From positions 310,001 to 374,000 of the forward strand of contig CAWFIT010000001.1 of assembly GCA_963815965.1 (NCBI GenBank): a stretch of 64,000 nucleotides of DNA, read 5' to 3'. The position numbers and the translations under genes were made by a program. Positions within the stretch are counted from its first letter, which is position 1. Each line of letters begins with the position of its first letter. The notes below the pieces were generated by a model that searched no databases, was not told where the DNA came from, and saw only the letters and a list, made by a program, of their open reading frames with translations. Positions 40,366 through 49,060 of this stretch are shown piece after piece. The DNA comes from DASVFB01 sp963815965 (lineage in GTDB: Bacteria > Actinomycetota > Thermoleophilia > Gaiellales > Gaiellaceae).

Positions 40366-41697
40366 GTGCTGACTCTCGAAGAACTGCGCGCGGAGGTGGA
40401 GTCGGGCGCCATCGACACCGTCGTGACCGCCTTCACCGACATGCAGGGCCGCCTGATGGGCAAGCGCGAGCACGCGGAGTTCTTTCTCGACGAGTCGGCG
40501 GAGCACGGGATCGAGGGCTGCAACTACCTGCTCGCGCTCGACATGGAGATGGATCCGCAACCGGGCTACGAGATGGCAAGTTGGGCGCGCGGCTACGGGG
40601 ACTTCCACCTGAAGCCGGATCTCGCGACCCTTCGGCGTCTCCCCTGGCTCGAAGGGACGGCGCTCGTACTCTGCGACGTCGCCTGGGAAGACGGCTCGCC
40701 GGTCGTCGCCTCGCCGCGACAGGTCTTGAAGCGGCAGCTCGAGCGTGCGGCGGATGCGGGGCTCGAGCCGATGTTCGGCTCCGAGCTCGAGTTCTACGTC
40801 CTGAAGGAGTCGTACGAGGAGGCGCACGCGAAGAACTACCGCGACCTCACCCCGTCGGCGCCGTACAACATCGACTACCACGTGCTCGCGACGACGTTCG
40901 TCGAGCCCTTGATCCGCCAGATCCGAAACGGGATGCAGGCGGCGGGGATCCCGGTCGAGAGCTCCAAGGGCGAGGCGTGGCCCGGACAGCAGGAGATCAA
41001 CTTCCGCTTCGCCGATGCGCTGACCGCCGCAGACCGGCACGCGATCTACAAGAACGGCGCCAAGGAGATCGCGCAACTGAACGGCTGCTCGATCACATTT
41101 ATGGCGAAGCCTGACCACACGTGGATCGGCAACTCCTGTCATATCCACGCGAGCCTCTGGCGCGACGGCGCGAACGCCTTCGGCGACGACGACGAGCTCT
41201 TCGGCCGGTTCCTCGCAGGACAGATCGCGTGCACCGAAGAGCTGGCGCTCTTCTTCGCGCCGAACGTCAACTCGTACAAGCGCTACGCAGCTGGCAGCTG
41301 GGCGCCGACGACGCTCGCCTGGGGGCTCGACAACAGAACGTGCGGCTTCCGCGTCGTGGGTCACGGCGCGTCGAAGCGCATCGAGACACGCATCCCGGGC
41401 GGGGACGTGAATCCGTACCTCGCGTTCGCAGCAATGATCGCGGCGGGGTTGTACGGGATGGAGCACGGGCTCGACGCGCCACCGCCGCTCGAGGGCAACG
41501 CCTACGAGTCCGACGCGAAACGCTTCCCGTCGACGCTGCGCGACGCGATCGCCGCGCTCGAGCGCGGCACCGTTGCGCGCGTGGCCTTCGGCGACGAGGT
41601 CGTCGACCACTATCTGAACTACGGGCACGTCGAGCAGCGCCTGTTCGACCAGGTCGTCACCGGCTATGAGCGCGAGCGGCTGTTCGAGCGTGGCTAG
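40366..41697 (+). CDS. Glutamine-synthetase-family ligase (gamma-glutamyl amine synthetase type)
   Basis: 443 residues. The N-terminal beta-grasp part has TAFTDMQGRLMGKRE. The catalytic domain has GSELEFYVLK, EAWPGQQEINFRFADAL, NSCHIHASLW, TTLAWGLDNRTCGFRVVG and IETRIPGGDVNPYLAFAA, covering the metal- and ATP-binding residues. The adenylylation loop of true GlnA is missing. Relatives such as PuuA and the Streptomyces GlnA3/GlnA4 proteins join glutamate to polyamines or ethanolamine. The following PuuD-like and aldehyde dehydrogenase genes support that role here, while the exact amine is unknown. Confidence 0.88.
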   Translation: MLTLEELRAEVESGAIDTVVTAFTDMQGRLMGKREHAEFFLDESAEHGIEGCNYLLALDMEMDPQPGYEMASWARGYGDFHLKPDLATLRRLPWLEGTALVLCDVAWEDGSPVVASPRQVLKRQLERAADAGLEPMFGSELEFYVLKESYEEAHAKNYRDLTPSAPYNIDYHVLATTFVEPLIRQIRNGMQAAGIPVESSKGEAWPGQQEINFRFADALTAADRHAIYKNGAKEIAQLNGCSITFMAKPDHTWIGNSCHIHASLWRDGANAFGDDDELFGRFLAGQIACTEELALFFAPNVNSYKRYAAGSWAPTTLAWGLDNRTCGFRVVGHGASKRIETRIPGGDVNPYLAFAAMIAAGLYGMEHGLDAPPPLEGNAYESDAKRFPSTLRDAIAALERGTVARVAFGDEVVDHYLNYGHVEQRLFDQVVTGYERERLFERG

Positions 41698-42400
41698 GCC
41701 CGTCGTCGGCATCACGACCTACGTCACTCCGGCCAGGTGGGGAGTATGGGAAAGCGAGGCCGCACTGCTCCCCACCGAATACGTGCGCATGATCGAGCGA
41801 ACCGGTGGCACGCCGCTGCTCGTTCCGCCGCTAACCGACGGAGTCGACGAGACGCTCGACGTGCTGGACGCGATTATCTTCTCCGGCGGCTCCGATCTCG
41901 ACCCCGAGCTCTACGGCCAGGAGGCGCACCCCCAGACGACCGGCATCGTGACGGAGCGCGACCGGGCGGAGCTGACGTTGCTCGAAGCGGCGCTCGAGCG
42001 CGATATGCCGGTGCTCGCCGTCTGCCGCGGCAGCCAGGTGCTGAACGTCGCGCTCGGCGGCGATCTCGTTCAGCACCTGCCCGACGTCGTCGGCGACGAG
42101 AAACACAAGCACACGCCCGGAACGTTCGCCGACCACGACGTTCGCCTCGAGAGCGACAGCCGGGTCGGCGCGATCCTCGGCGATCGCACGCCGGTCAAGT
42201 CGCACCATCACCAGGGCTTAGGTCGGCTCGGCGCGGGCCTCACTGAGGTCGGATGGGCGGACGATGGAACTCTCGAGGCCGTCGAAGACCCATCCCGCCG
42301 GTTCGCGGTCGGCGTCCTCTGGCACCCCGAAGCAGGCGACGACGCCCGACTCTTCGAGGAACTTGTGCGGCAAGCGGAGGCGTACCGTGCAGGTCGTTAA
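41690..42400 (+). CDS. Class I glutamine-amidotransferase-type hydrolase (PuuD-like)
   Basis: 236 residues from GTG 41690, overlapping the GS-like gene by 8 bp; an ATG at 41666 would add eight residues. VVGITTYVTP, FSGGSDLDPELYG, LAVCRGSQVLNVALGG (nucleophile Cys), KSHHHQG and LWHPEAG (catalytic His and Glu) match the peptidase C26 family. PuuD cleaves gamma-glutamyl-GABA back to glutamate and GABA, the last step of gamma-glutamylated putrescine breakdown. The adjacent ALDH and GS-like genes make the same chemistry likely. Confidence 0.88.
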   Translation: MARPVVGITTYVTPARWGVWESEAALLPTEYVRMIERTGGTPLLVPPLTDGVDETLDVLDAIIFSGGSDLDPELYGQEAHPQTTGIVTERDRAELTLLEAALERDMPVLAVCRGSQVLNVALGGDLVQHLPDVVGDEKHKHTPGTFADHDVRLESDSRVGAILGDRTPVKSHHHQGLGRLGAGLTEVGWADDGTLEAVEDPSRRFAVGVLWHPEAGDDARLFEELVRQAEAYRAGR

Positions 42401-43727
42401 CCCGGCGACCGAGGAGCCGATCGCCGAGTTCGAGCAGGCGGGCGTCGAGGAGGCCGATGCCGCAGTCGCGCGCGCGAAGGCGGCGTTCCCGGCGTGGCGC
42501 GCTGTAACGCCTGCCGATCGCGCACGCCTTTTGCGCCGGCTGGCGGCGCTGGTCGAGGAGGACGGCGAGGAGCTCGCGCGGATCGAGACGCGCAACGTCG
42601 GCAAGCCGATCTCCGATTCGCGCGGCGAGGTCGGCATGGTCGCGGACGTCTTCCACTTCTACGCGGGCGCTGTCGACAAGCACCACGGCGAGACGATCCC
42701 GGTTGCCGGCGGCGTGGACATGACGTTCCGCGAGCCGCTCGGCGTGGTCGGATTGATCGTTCCTTGGAACTTCCCGCTGAACATCTCGAGCTGGAAGCTC
42801 GGCCCCGCGCTCGCCTGCGGCAACACCGTGGTGCTGAAGCCCGCGGAGCTGACGCCGCTCTCGGCGTTACGGCTCGCCGAGCTCGCGCTCGAGGCCGGCA
42901 TTCCGGAGGGGGTGGTCAACGTCGTCGCCGGCAAGGGCTCGATTGTCGGTACCCGGCTGGTCGAGCATCCGGACGTCGCGAAGATCGGCTTCACGGGCTC
43001 GACCGAGGTCGGGCGCTCGGTGATGGCGGGAGCGGCCGCGACGATCAAGCGCGTCACGCTCGAGCTCGGCGGCAAGTCCGCAAACGTGATCTTCGCGGAC
43101 GCCGATCTCGAAGCGGCGGCCGCGGCTGCGCCCTACGCCGTGTTCGGCAACGCGGGCCAGGACTGTTGCGCGCGCTCGCGCATTCTCGTCGAGCGTGCCG
43201 CCTACGACCGGTTTCTCGAATTGCTCGTCGACGCCACGCGCGGCGTGAAGGTGGGCGATCCGGAGGACGATGCGACGGAGATGGGACCGCTCATTTCGTC
43301 ACAGCAACGCGAGAAGGTTGCGTCGTTCGTCGAGGGCGAGCCGCTCTTCCGCGGCGACGCGCCCGAGGGGAACGGGTTCTGGTTCCCGTGCACGCTGGTC
43401 GAAGCGTCGAACGAGGATCCCGTCGCGCGCGAGGAGGTGTTCGGCCCCGTTGCGGCAGTGATCCCGTTCGCGGACGAAGCCGAAGCGATCCGCCTCGCCA
43501 ACGACACGCCGTATGGCCTCTCGGGATCGATCTGGACCGAGAACGGCGCGCGCGCGCTGCGCGTCGCGCGCGCGATCGACGCCGGCGTCCTGTCGCTCAA
43601 CGCGAACACGTCGGTCCGCGTGCAGACTCCGTTCGGCGGGTTCAAGCAGTCAGGCTTCGGGCGAGAGCTCGGGATGCATGCGCTCGAGGGCTACTCCGAG
43701 ATCAAGAACGTGTTCGTGGCGACGTGA
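42387..43727 (+). CDS. NAD(P)-dependent aldehyde dehydrogenase
   Basis: 446 residues from GTG 42387, which has GGAGG 6 nt upstream and overlaps the PuuD-like gene by 14 bp. VIVPWNFPLNISSWKLGPAL and KIGFTGSTEVGR bind the cofactor. LELGGKSANVIFADADLE carries the general-base Glu, and GNAGQDCCARSRILV the catalytic Cys. EEVFGPVAAVIPF and GGFKQSGFGRELG are further signatures. In a Puu-like pathway it would oxidise a gamma-glutamyl-amino-aldehyde to the acid. The length is slightly shorter than most ALDHs (475-500). Confidence 0.9.
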   Translation: MQVVNPATEEPIAEFEQAGVEEADAAVARAKAAFPAWRAVTPADRARLLRRLAALVEEDGEELARIETRNVGKPISDSRGEVGMVADVFHFYAGAVDKHHGETIPVAGGVDMTFREPLGVVGLIVPWNFPLNISSWKLGPALACGNTVVLKPAELTPLSALRLAELALEAGIPEGVVNVVAGKGSIVGTRLVEHPDVAKIGFTGSTEVGRSVMAGAAATIKRVTLELGGKSANVIFADADLEAAAAAAPYAVFGNAGQDCCARSRILVERAAYDRFLELLVDATRGVKVGDPEDDATEMGPLISSQQREKVASFVEGEPLFRGDAPEGNGFWFPCTLVEASNEDPVAREEVFGPVAAVIPFADEAEAIRLANDTPYGLSGSIWTENGARALRVARAIDAGVLSLNANTSVRVQTPFGGFKQSGFGRELGMHALEGYSEIKNVFVAT

Positions 43728-44494
43728 GCAAGCGACTCGACGGCAAGGTCTGCGTGATCACCGGTGCGGCAGGAGGCATGGGCCGTGAGGCGGCCCTGCT
43801 CTTCTGTTCCGAGGGCGCAAAGGTCTGCGTCGCCGACGTCGACGGCGAAGCCGCCGAGCGCGTTGCCGACTCGGCCGGAGACGCATTCGCCGTCCAGGTC
43901 GACGTGGCGGACGAGAGCAGCGTGCAGGCGATGTACGCGGAGACGGCTGGGCGGTACGGCGGCATCGACGTTCTCTACAACAACGCCGGCATCTCGCCCG
44001 CCGACGACGGCTCGATCCTCGACACCGAGCTCGACGCCTGGGAACGCGTGCAGGCCGTGAACACGCGCGGAGTCTTCCTCTGCTGCAAGCACGGGATCCC
44101 TCACCTGCTCGAACGAGGCGGCGGCTCGGTGATCAACGTCGCCTCGTTCGTCGCACTCGTCGGCGCGGCCACGTCGCAGATCTCGTACACAGCGTCGAAG
44201 GGAGCCGTGCTCTCCTTCAGCCGCGAGCTCGCCGTACAGTTCGCTCGTCAGGGCGTTCGCGTGAACGCGCTGTGCCCTGGACCGGTCGAGACGCCGTTGC
44301 TGCTTCGGATCTTCGGGGACGATCCCGCAGCCTTCGAGCGCCGGAGGATTCACCTGCCGATGGGACGCCTCGCCAAGCCGAGGGAGATCGTGAACGCCGC
44401 GCTCTTCCTCGCGAGCGACGAATCGTCGTACGTGAACGGCGCGACGTTCGTCGTGGACGGGGGGATCACTGCGGCGTACGTAACACCGGAGTGA
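43724..44494 (+). CDS. SDR-family oxidoreductase (copy 2 of 2)
   Basis: 256 residues starting at GTG 43724, overlapping the ALDH stop as GTGA. VITGAAGGMGRE, VLYNNAGIS, SYTASKGAV and VNGATFVVDGGIT are the same motifs as in copy 1 (29819-30592). By eye the two proteins differ at about 26 positions and one single-residue gap, clustered in residues 40-75, and the C-terminal 40 residues are nearly identical. It ends the gamma-glutamyl operon and presumably acts on an alcohol or aldehyde of the pathway. Confidence 0.88.
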   Translation: MSKRLDGKVCVITGAAGGMGREAALLFCSEGAKVCVADVDGEAAERVADSAGDAFAVQVDVADESSVQAMYAETAGRYGGIDVLYNNAGISPADDGSILDTELDAWERVQAVNTRGVFLCCKHGIPHLLERGGGSVINVASFVALVGAATSQISYTASKGAVLSFSRELAVQFARQGVRVNALCPGPVETPLLLRIFGDDPAAFERRRIHLPMGRLAKPREIVNAALFLASDESSYVNGATFVVDGGITAAYVTPE

Positions 44495-44512
44495 TCGGGA
44501 CCCGTCCTGGTC

Positions 44513-45142
44513 TCACACGGCGGCTGACACGACGCGCTCGGCAGCGCGATCGCATTCGGCTTCGTGTTCAGGCGAATCATGCGTCGCGAACAACTCTGCG
44601 ACGCGGACGACCTCGCTACCGAGCGTCCTGAGCTGCAACTCGACTCCGGGGTCGCTGACGGCGCCGTCCTGATCGAACACACGCGCGGCAGACGGAACAG
44701 GCACGACGTACGGCACGGCCCACGCGCGTAGCGCTCGGATCGAGAACTCCATCGTGTTCACGGCCTGCAAGCCCTGCGTTCCACCGGCGGCGCTGATCAG
44801 TCCGACCACCTTGTCGTGGAGATACGCCGGGTCGCGGCCGCCGAGAAGGTGGAGCCAATCGAGCGCGTTCTTGAACGCGCCGGAGATCGTCCCCTGGTAC
44901 AGCGGGCTGCTCCAGAGCATCCCGTCGGCGGCATACGACGACTCGATCAGCCTCGCGGCAGCCTCGGTGGGCTCGTCGTGGTCAGGGCTGTACATCGGCA
45001 GATCGAGCTCGCGCAGATCTAGCAGCTCGATCTCCGCTCCCGCGGCGGCGGCGCCTTCGAGCGCGACGTGCAAAGCTGCCCGGCTAGTCGAGACCTTCGA
45101 CAGCGAGCCGCCGAGCCCGACGATCTTGAGCGTGTTCGCCAT
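44513..45142 (-). CDS. NAD(P)H-dependent FMN reductase
   Basis: 209 residues of flavodoxin-like fold. VGLGGSLSKVSTSRAAL binds the FMN phosphate, SSPLYQGTISGAFKNALDWL is the family signature, and GLISAAGGTQGLQAVNTM follows. Such enzymes reduce free or bound FMN, quinones or azo compounds with NAD(P)H. It begins 3 nt after the stop of the NDH-2-like gene and is the last gene of the minus-strand unit from 48551. Confidence 0.87.
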   Translation of the reverse strand: MANTLKIVGLGGSLSKVSTSRAALHVALEGAAAAGAEIELLDLRELDLPMYSPDHDEPTEAAARLIESSYAADGMLWSSPLYQGTISGAFKNALDWLHLLGGRDPAYLHDKVVGLISAAGGTQGLQAVNTMEFSIRALRAWAVPYVVPVPSAARVFDQDGAVSDPGVELQLRTLGSEVVRVAELFATHDSPEHEAECDRAAERVVSAAV

Positions 45143-45145
45143 CCT

Positions 45146-46432
45146 TCAGCGAGATTCTGGCGGCCACGCGATGATGCGCGCGCCGCGACCGCGCGTGACG
45201 AAGCTGAACGTCCAGCGGATGAACACGAGAATCCGGTTCTGCAGGCCGATGAGATAGAAGAGGTGAACGAAGAGCCACGTGATCCAGGCGATGAAGCCGC
45301 TCAACTGCAAGCCCTTGATGTCGGCGACCGCCTTTGCGCGCCCGATCGTCGCCAGGTTGCCTTTGTCGACGTAGTGGAAAGGTGGCGGCTCCTCGCCGCG
45401 CAGGCGCGTAGTGATAGCACGCGCTGCATAGCGCCCTTGTTGCATGGCAACCGGAGCGACGCCGGGCAGCTGCAGCGGCCGTCCTTCTGAATCGTGCACC
45501 TGGACCATGTCCCCGAGCGCGATCACCTCGGGGTGTCCGGGCAGTGTGAGGTCCGGCCCGACCGCCACGCGTCCCGCTCGGTCGAGCGCGGCGCCGCTCT
45601 CAGCGGCGAGCGCGGAGGCGATCTCGGAGGCGATCACACCGGCCGCCCAGACGACCGTCCGTGCCGGGAACCGCTCGCTCTCCTCCCCCGCGTCGCCCGC
45701 GACGGTGACCGACTCCTCGTCGATGGCGACGACGGCTCGGCCGGTGAGCGGCGTCACGCCGAGCCCTTCGAGCGCGCGCGCCGCGCGATTCGAGAGCTTC
45801 GGCGGGAACAGCGGCAGCACGCGATCGTCGCGCTCGATGAGCAGGATCCGCGCGGCGCGCGTGTCGATTGCGCGGAAGTCACCCTGCAGCGTGTCGCGCG
45901 CGATCTCGGCGATCTGGCCCGCGAGCTCGACGCCCGTAGGCCCCGCGCCGACGACCGCGAACGTGAGCCAGGCATCGCGACGCGCCGGATCCGGCTCGAT
46001 CTCGGCGGCCTCGAAGGCCGTGAGAATCCGCCGCCGCACATCGAGCGCGCTCTCGAGCGACTTGACCTCCGGCGCGAACCGCCGCCACTCCTCGTGCCCG
46101 AAGTACGAATAGCTCGAGCCGCCGGCGACGACCAGGCTGTCGTACGCGATCTTGCGCGCGTCGCCGCCGTTCGGAAGGCTGTCGACGATCACTTGCCGCG
46201 CCGCCAGCTCCAAGCCGGTGACCTCGCCGAGTAGGACGCGCACGTTCTCGTCGTCCTTGAAGATGCCGCGCAGCGGCGACGAGATCTCGCCCGCCGAGAG
46301 CGCACCAGTCGCAACCTGGTACACGAGCGGCTGAAACAAATGGAAGTTCCGACGGTCGATCAGCGTGACGTCGACCTGCGCGTGGCGAAGCTTGCGCACG
46401 GCCTGAAGGCCGCCGAAGCCACCGCCCACCAC
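45146..46432 (-). CDS. Type II NADH dehydrogenase (second copy, membrane-anchored); start uncertain
   Basis: 428 residues as read from GTG 46432. GGGFGGLQAVRKLRH, DRRNFHLFQPLVYQVATG, VVGAGPTGVELAGQIAEIA and VIALGDMVQV are NDH-2 motifs. Near the end GFIAWITWLFVHLFYLIGLQ and a following hydrophobic stretch form a membrane hairpin, unlike the copy at 5640-6905. Starting at 46432 would cut into the first strand of the FAD fold, because HHVVVV lies just upstream in frame without a start codon. An ATG at 46472, with a TACGCT box 9 nt before it, would give a normal N-terminus if one base were removed, so another one-base insertion is likely. Confidence 0.85.
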   Translation of the reverse strand: MVGGGFGGLQAVRKLRHAQVDVTLIDRRNFHLFQPLVYQVATGALSAGEISSPLRGIFKDDENVRVLLGEVTGLELAARQVIVDSLPNGGDARKIAYDSLVVAGGSSYSYFGHEEWRRFAPEVKSLESALDVRRRILTAFEAAEIEPDPARRDAWLTFAVVGAGPTGVELAGQIAEIARDTLQGDFRAIDTRAARILLIERDDRVLPLFPPKLSNRAARALEGLGVTPLTGRAVVAIDEESVTVAGDAGEESERFPARTVVWAAGVIASEIASALAAESGAALDRAGRVAVGPDLTLPGHPEVIALGDMVQVHDSEGRPLQLPGVAPVAMQQGRYAARAITTRLRGEEPPPFHYVDKGNLATIGRAKAVADIKGLQLSGFIAWITWLFVHLFYLIGLQNRILVFIRWTFSFVTRGRGARIIAWPPESR

Positions 46433-46492
46433 GACGACGTGGTGCCTACTGCTCGTGGCGCCGTCCGGGCATCGCGACGCAAGCGTAATAGG

Positions 46493-47398
46493 TCAGCGAA
46501 TCGCCGGCGGGTGATCGGCGAGGACTTGGGTAAGCCACCGACGAGCCTCGCGCACGAGCACGGCATTCGTCTCGAGCGTGTAGTACGACAGCGCGTTCAG
46601 CGCCTGGGAGAGCGCCCAGCCTTGGCCGCGCGTCCACGTTGCGTCGTCGACCGAGAGCGCTTCCCGGAACGTGCCGCGCGTGTCCGCAGACAGAAGCTTC
46701 CACGCGACCATCACGTCGCATGCGGGGTCGCCGACGCCGAGAGAACCCCAGTCGATGACGGCGCTGAGCCGTCCGTCCTCGACGAGCACGTTTCGCGCGT
46801 CGAGGTCTCCGTGAATCCAGACAGGCGACCGCTGCCACTCCGGTGCGCGGAGGGCGGCATCCCACGCGGCAGTAACGGCGTCGACGTCGATCTCGTCGTG
46901 CAGAGCAGCGATCGACGCGCGGACCGCGGCGTCGCGCGCGGGTAGCGCTTCACCGCGGAAGAAGTTGTGCTCTCCGGGCGGCGGGCCGCCGGCCGGATCG
47001 ATCGCCTGCAACACATCGATGAAGCGAGCCAGGTCGTTCGCCGCTCGGCCGAGATCGGCGATGGGCTCGACCGTTGCGTCAGAGCCTTCGAGCCACCGGT
47101 ACACCGACCAGACCCATGGATAACCCTCGGCCGCCTTTCCTTCCGCGAGCGGGACAGGGACAGCAAGAGGCAAATGCGGAGCGAGCCTCGGCAACCACGC
47201 GCGTTCCTTCTCCAGCGTCGCGACGGTCCGCGCGACGCGCGGCAGCCGCACGACCATGTCGTCCCCGAGCCGATAGATCGCGTTGTCCGTTCCGGTCGGC
47301 TCGATCCGCTCGATCGGCAGCTCAGCCCAGTCTGGGAACTGAGAAGCGAGCAACCGGCGCACCAATGACGCGTCGATTGCCAGCTCGTCGTCGTGCAT
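46493..47398 (-). CDS. APH-family phosphotransferase
   Basis: 301 residues from ATG 47398. TGTDNAIYRLGDDMVVRLPR forms the nucleotide-binding strands, VWIHGDLDARNVLVEDG is the catalytic loop and AVIDWGSLGVGDPACDVM the metal-binding DxD-like motif. The family phosphorylates aminoglycosides, macrolides or small metabolites. This clade, with GGPPPGEHNFFRG, is common in environmental actinobacteria, and resistance should not be assumed. It lies 16 bp after the small Cys-rich gene and upstream of the NDH-2 gene, all on the minus strand. Confidence 0.82.
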   Translation of the reverse strand: MHDDELAIDASLVRRLLASQFPDWAELPIERIEPTGTDNAIYRLGDDMVVRLPRVARTVATLEKERAWLPRLAPHLPLAVPVPLAEGKAAEGYPWVWSVYRWLEGSDATVEPIADLGRAANDLARFIDVLQAIDPAGGPPPGEHNFFRGEALPARDAAVRASIAALHDEIDVDAVTAAWDAALRAPEWQRSPVWIHGDLDARNVLVEDGRLSAVIDWGSLGVGDPACDVMVAWKLLSADTRGTFREALSVDDATWTRGQGWALSQALNALSYYTLETNAVLVREARRWLTQVLADHPPAIR

Positions 47399-47414
47399 CC
47401 TTGGAACTACTTGC

Positions 47415-47609
47415 TTAGGAGCCGTGCGAATCCTGAGCGCGCTTCCAGTCGGCCAACGCGCGATTCTTGTGATGCAGCCCGAAGAAGCGCGCCGGGAACC
47501 ACCACTTGACCGCTCGCCCGAGCGCCGTCTGTCTACACCAGCAGTCCGGATCGCAGGCGCACTCTCGGCCGCGTGGGTTGTGGATGCGCTGCGCGAGAGT
47601 CCGTGCCAT
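47415..47609 (-). CDS. Small Cys/Trp-rich conserved protein
   Basis: 64 residues. It opens ARTLAQRIHNPRGRECACD, followed by PDCWCRQTALGRAVKWWFPA and FFGLHHKNRALADWK. Four Cys (CxC and CxxxCxC spacing) with two late His could bind a metal. I recall no function. It looks conserved rather than random because of the strong motif density, the absence of low-complexity sequence and its tight fit between two genes of one orientation. The ATG at 47609 is preferred to one six codons upstream. Confidence 0.5.
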   Translation of the reverse strand: MARTLAQRIHNPRGRECACDPDCWCRQTALGRAVKWWFPARFFGLHHKNRALADWKRAQDSHGS

Positions 47610-47642
47610 GCGTCGATGGTGCCACACCGTTCGACGGCGAGA

Positions 47643-48551
47643 TCAAAAGACGGTCGCCCAGTCGTCCTTGATGCTGACGACCGTCCAGTTGTCCTTGCCC
47701 GCGCGCTCGAGCGCAGCCTCGGCGCCGGTGGTGTAGTCGAACTCGCGCTCGGCATCGTCGTGGAGCACGAGCAAGCGCAGTGTCGGCTTGTCGTCGTGCT
47801 TCGTGAACTCGAGCATCTGCATGTCGCCGTTCGAGTTGCCCCCGGCGACGAGCGGCCGGCGGCCCATGCGGCTCCAGATCCTGATCGGCTTCTGCGGACC
47901 GTCGTCCAGGTACTCGGCCTCCGCCTTGTGCGTGATCGTGCCGCCGCGCTCGTTGCTCTCGTATGCAAGGACAGCGGCGCTGCCGATCACCCGCTCGCGC
48001 GGGATGCCGTACACGTCGTCGCTGATCGGTCGCATGAAATCGCGTCCGCCGCCCGAGACGATGTAGTTCGTGAATCCGTTCGCCGCGAGGTAGTCGAGCA
48101 GGTCGACCATCGGCTTGTACGCGCACTGCAGGTAGCCGCGCCCGAAGGTCGGATGTTGCGCCGTGCGGAGGAACTCGTCGGACTGCGCTTCGAAGTCCTC
48201 GACGCTGATCCCCTCGTACGCCGCGAGGATCCCAGCACCCAGGACCTTCACGTTGGTGTCGTCGCCCGCATAGTGCTCTTGCATGAGCGAGCCGAGCCAG
48301 CCGTAGTCGCGCTCGTACGCGGCCTTCCACGGCTGGCGCTCGCGCAACTCCGGCGACGCCTCGGCCATCTCGACGAACCTGCGAAGAACGAAGTCGAGCT
48401 GGATCGGCATCGGCTTCTCACACCACAGAGTCCCGTCGTTGTCGAACACGGCGATCCGGTGCTCGACCGGGACTGAGTCGGTTTGAGCGACGAAGTCGAC
48501 GATCGCCTGCTTCGCGGCACCGTCGCGCCAGCTGAGTAGCACGCTCGTCAT
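47643..48551 (-). CDS. HAD-superfamily hydrolase
   Basis: About 302 residues from ATG 48551 (in-frame ATG 48590 is an alternative). AVFDNDGTLWCEKPMPIQ is HAD motif I with DxDGT. YIVSGGGRDFMRP is motif II. A Lys/Arg region (GPQKPIRIWSRMG) and VAGGNSNGDMQML form motifs III and IV. The large helical cap between motifs I and II resembles phosphoserine-phosphatase-like enzymes, some of which are secreted, but no signal peptide is present here. The substrate is unknown. It heads the minus-strand unit ending at 44513. Confidence 0.83.
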   Translation of the reverse strand: MTSVLLSWRDGAAKQAIVDFVAQTDSVPVEHRIAVFDNDGTLWCEKPMPIQLDFVLRRFVEMAEASPELRERQPWKAAYERDYGWLGSLMQEHYAGDDTNVKVLGAGILAAYEGISVEDFEAQSDEFLRTAQHPTFGRGYLQCAYKPMVDLLDYLAANGFTNYIVSGGGRDFMRPISDDVYGIPRERVIGSAAVLAYESNERGGTITHKAEAEYLDDGPQKPIRIWSRMGRRPLVAGGNSNGDMQMLEFTKHDDKPTLRLLVLHDDAEREFDYTTGAEAALERAGKDNWTVVSIKDDWATVF

Positions 48552-48623
48552 CGCTCGGCCATTTTCAGCGATCGGGCGGATCTCGGCCATCACCCAGGGC
48601 GGATGAAGCCGGCGCACCACCGG

Positions 48624-48710
48624 TAAACTCGCGCGGTGCCTGAGGCACGGCTCGAGGACTCCGGCTCAGGCCTCGCACCGCCTTCCCTGGGCGTAGCCAA
48701 GTGCCGGTGA
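48624..48710 (+). pseudogene. Promoter and 5' remnant of a lost cupin-type gene
   Basis: TAAACT (48624-48629), 6 nt, then GTG (48636) starts PEARLEDSGSGLAPPSLGVA before a TGA at 48708-48710. From memory, PEARLxDxGSGLAP opens a cupin-domain family in related actinobacteria, normally followed by GWFVVN. Here the homology ends after GLAP. It looks like a leaderless gene start whose body was lost, with the MmcQ-like gene placed directly behind it. Its short length keeps confidence low. Confidence 0.35.
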
Positions 48711-49060
48711 CGATCGACGACGTTCGCGCCCTGGCGAGCACGCTGCCGCGAAGCTACGAAGCGCATGTGCGCGGCCAGGTGAAGTTTCGAATCGGCCAGA
48801 TCGTCTATCTCGCGCTGGCGCCAGACGGCTCGCGGATGGGCTGCGGGTTCCCGAAGGAGTTCCGCCAGGCAGCCGTCGACACCGAACCGGAGAAGTTCTC
48901 GCTGCCGAGCGAGTCGGACATGAGGTTCAACTGGATCCACGTGAAGCTGGCTGCGATCGACCTCGAGGAGATGCGCGACCTCGTCGAGGACGCGTGGGCG
49001 AGGGCGGTGCCGAAGTACGTGGCGGAGGAGTACGCCGCCGCGCGCGGTTACAGGTCCTAG
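48701..49060 (+). CDS. MmcQ/YjbR-family protein
   Basis: 119 residues. VTIDDVRALASTLPRSYEAH at the start, GQVKFRIGQIVYLALAPDG and a central FPKEFRQAAVDTEPEKFSLP match the MmcQ/YjbR family. It has a CyaY-like fold sometimes described as DNA-binding, but its role is unsettled. The N-terminal GTG at 48701 overlaps the tail of the preceding remnant; GTG 48707 is an alternative. The W-rich NWIHVKLAAIDLEEM region is conserved. Confidence 0.8.
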   Translation: MPVTIDDVRALASTLPRSYEAHVRGQVKFRIGQIVYLALAPDGSRMGCGFPKEFRQAAVDTEPEKFSLPSESDMRFNWIHVKLAAIDLEEMRDLVEDAWARAVPKYVAEEYAAARGYRS

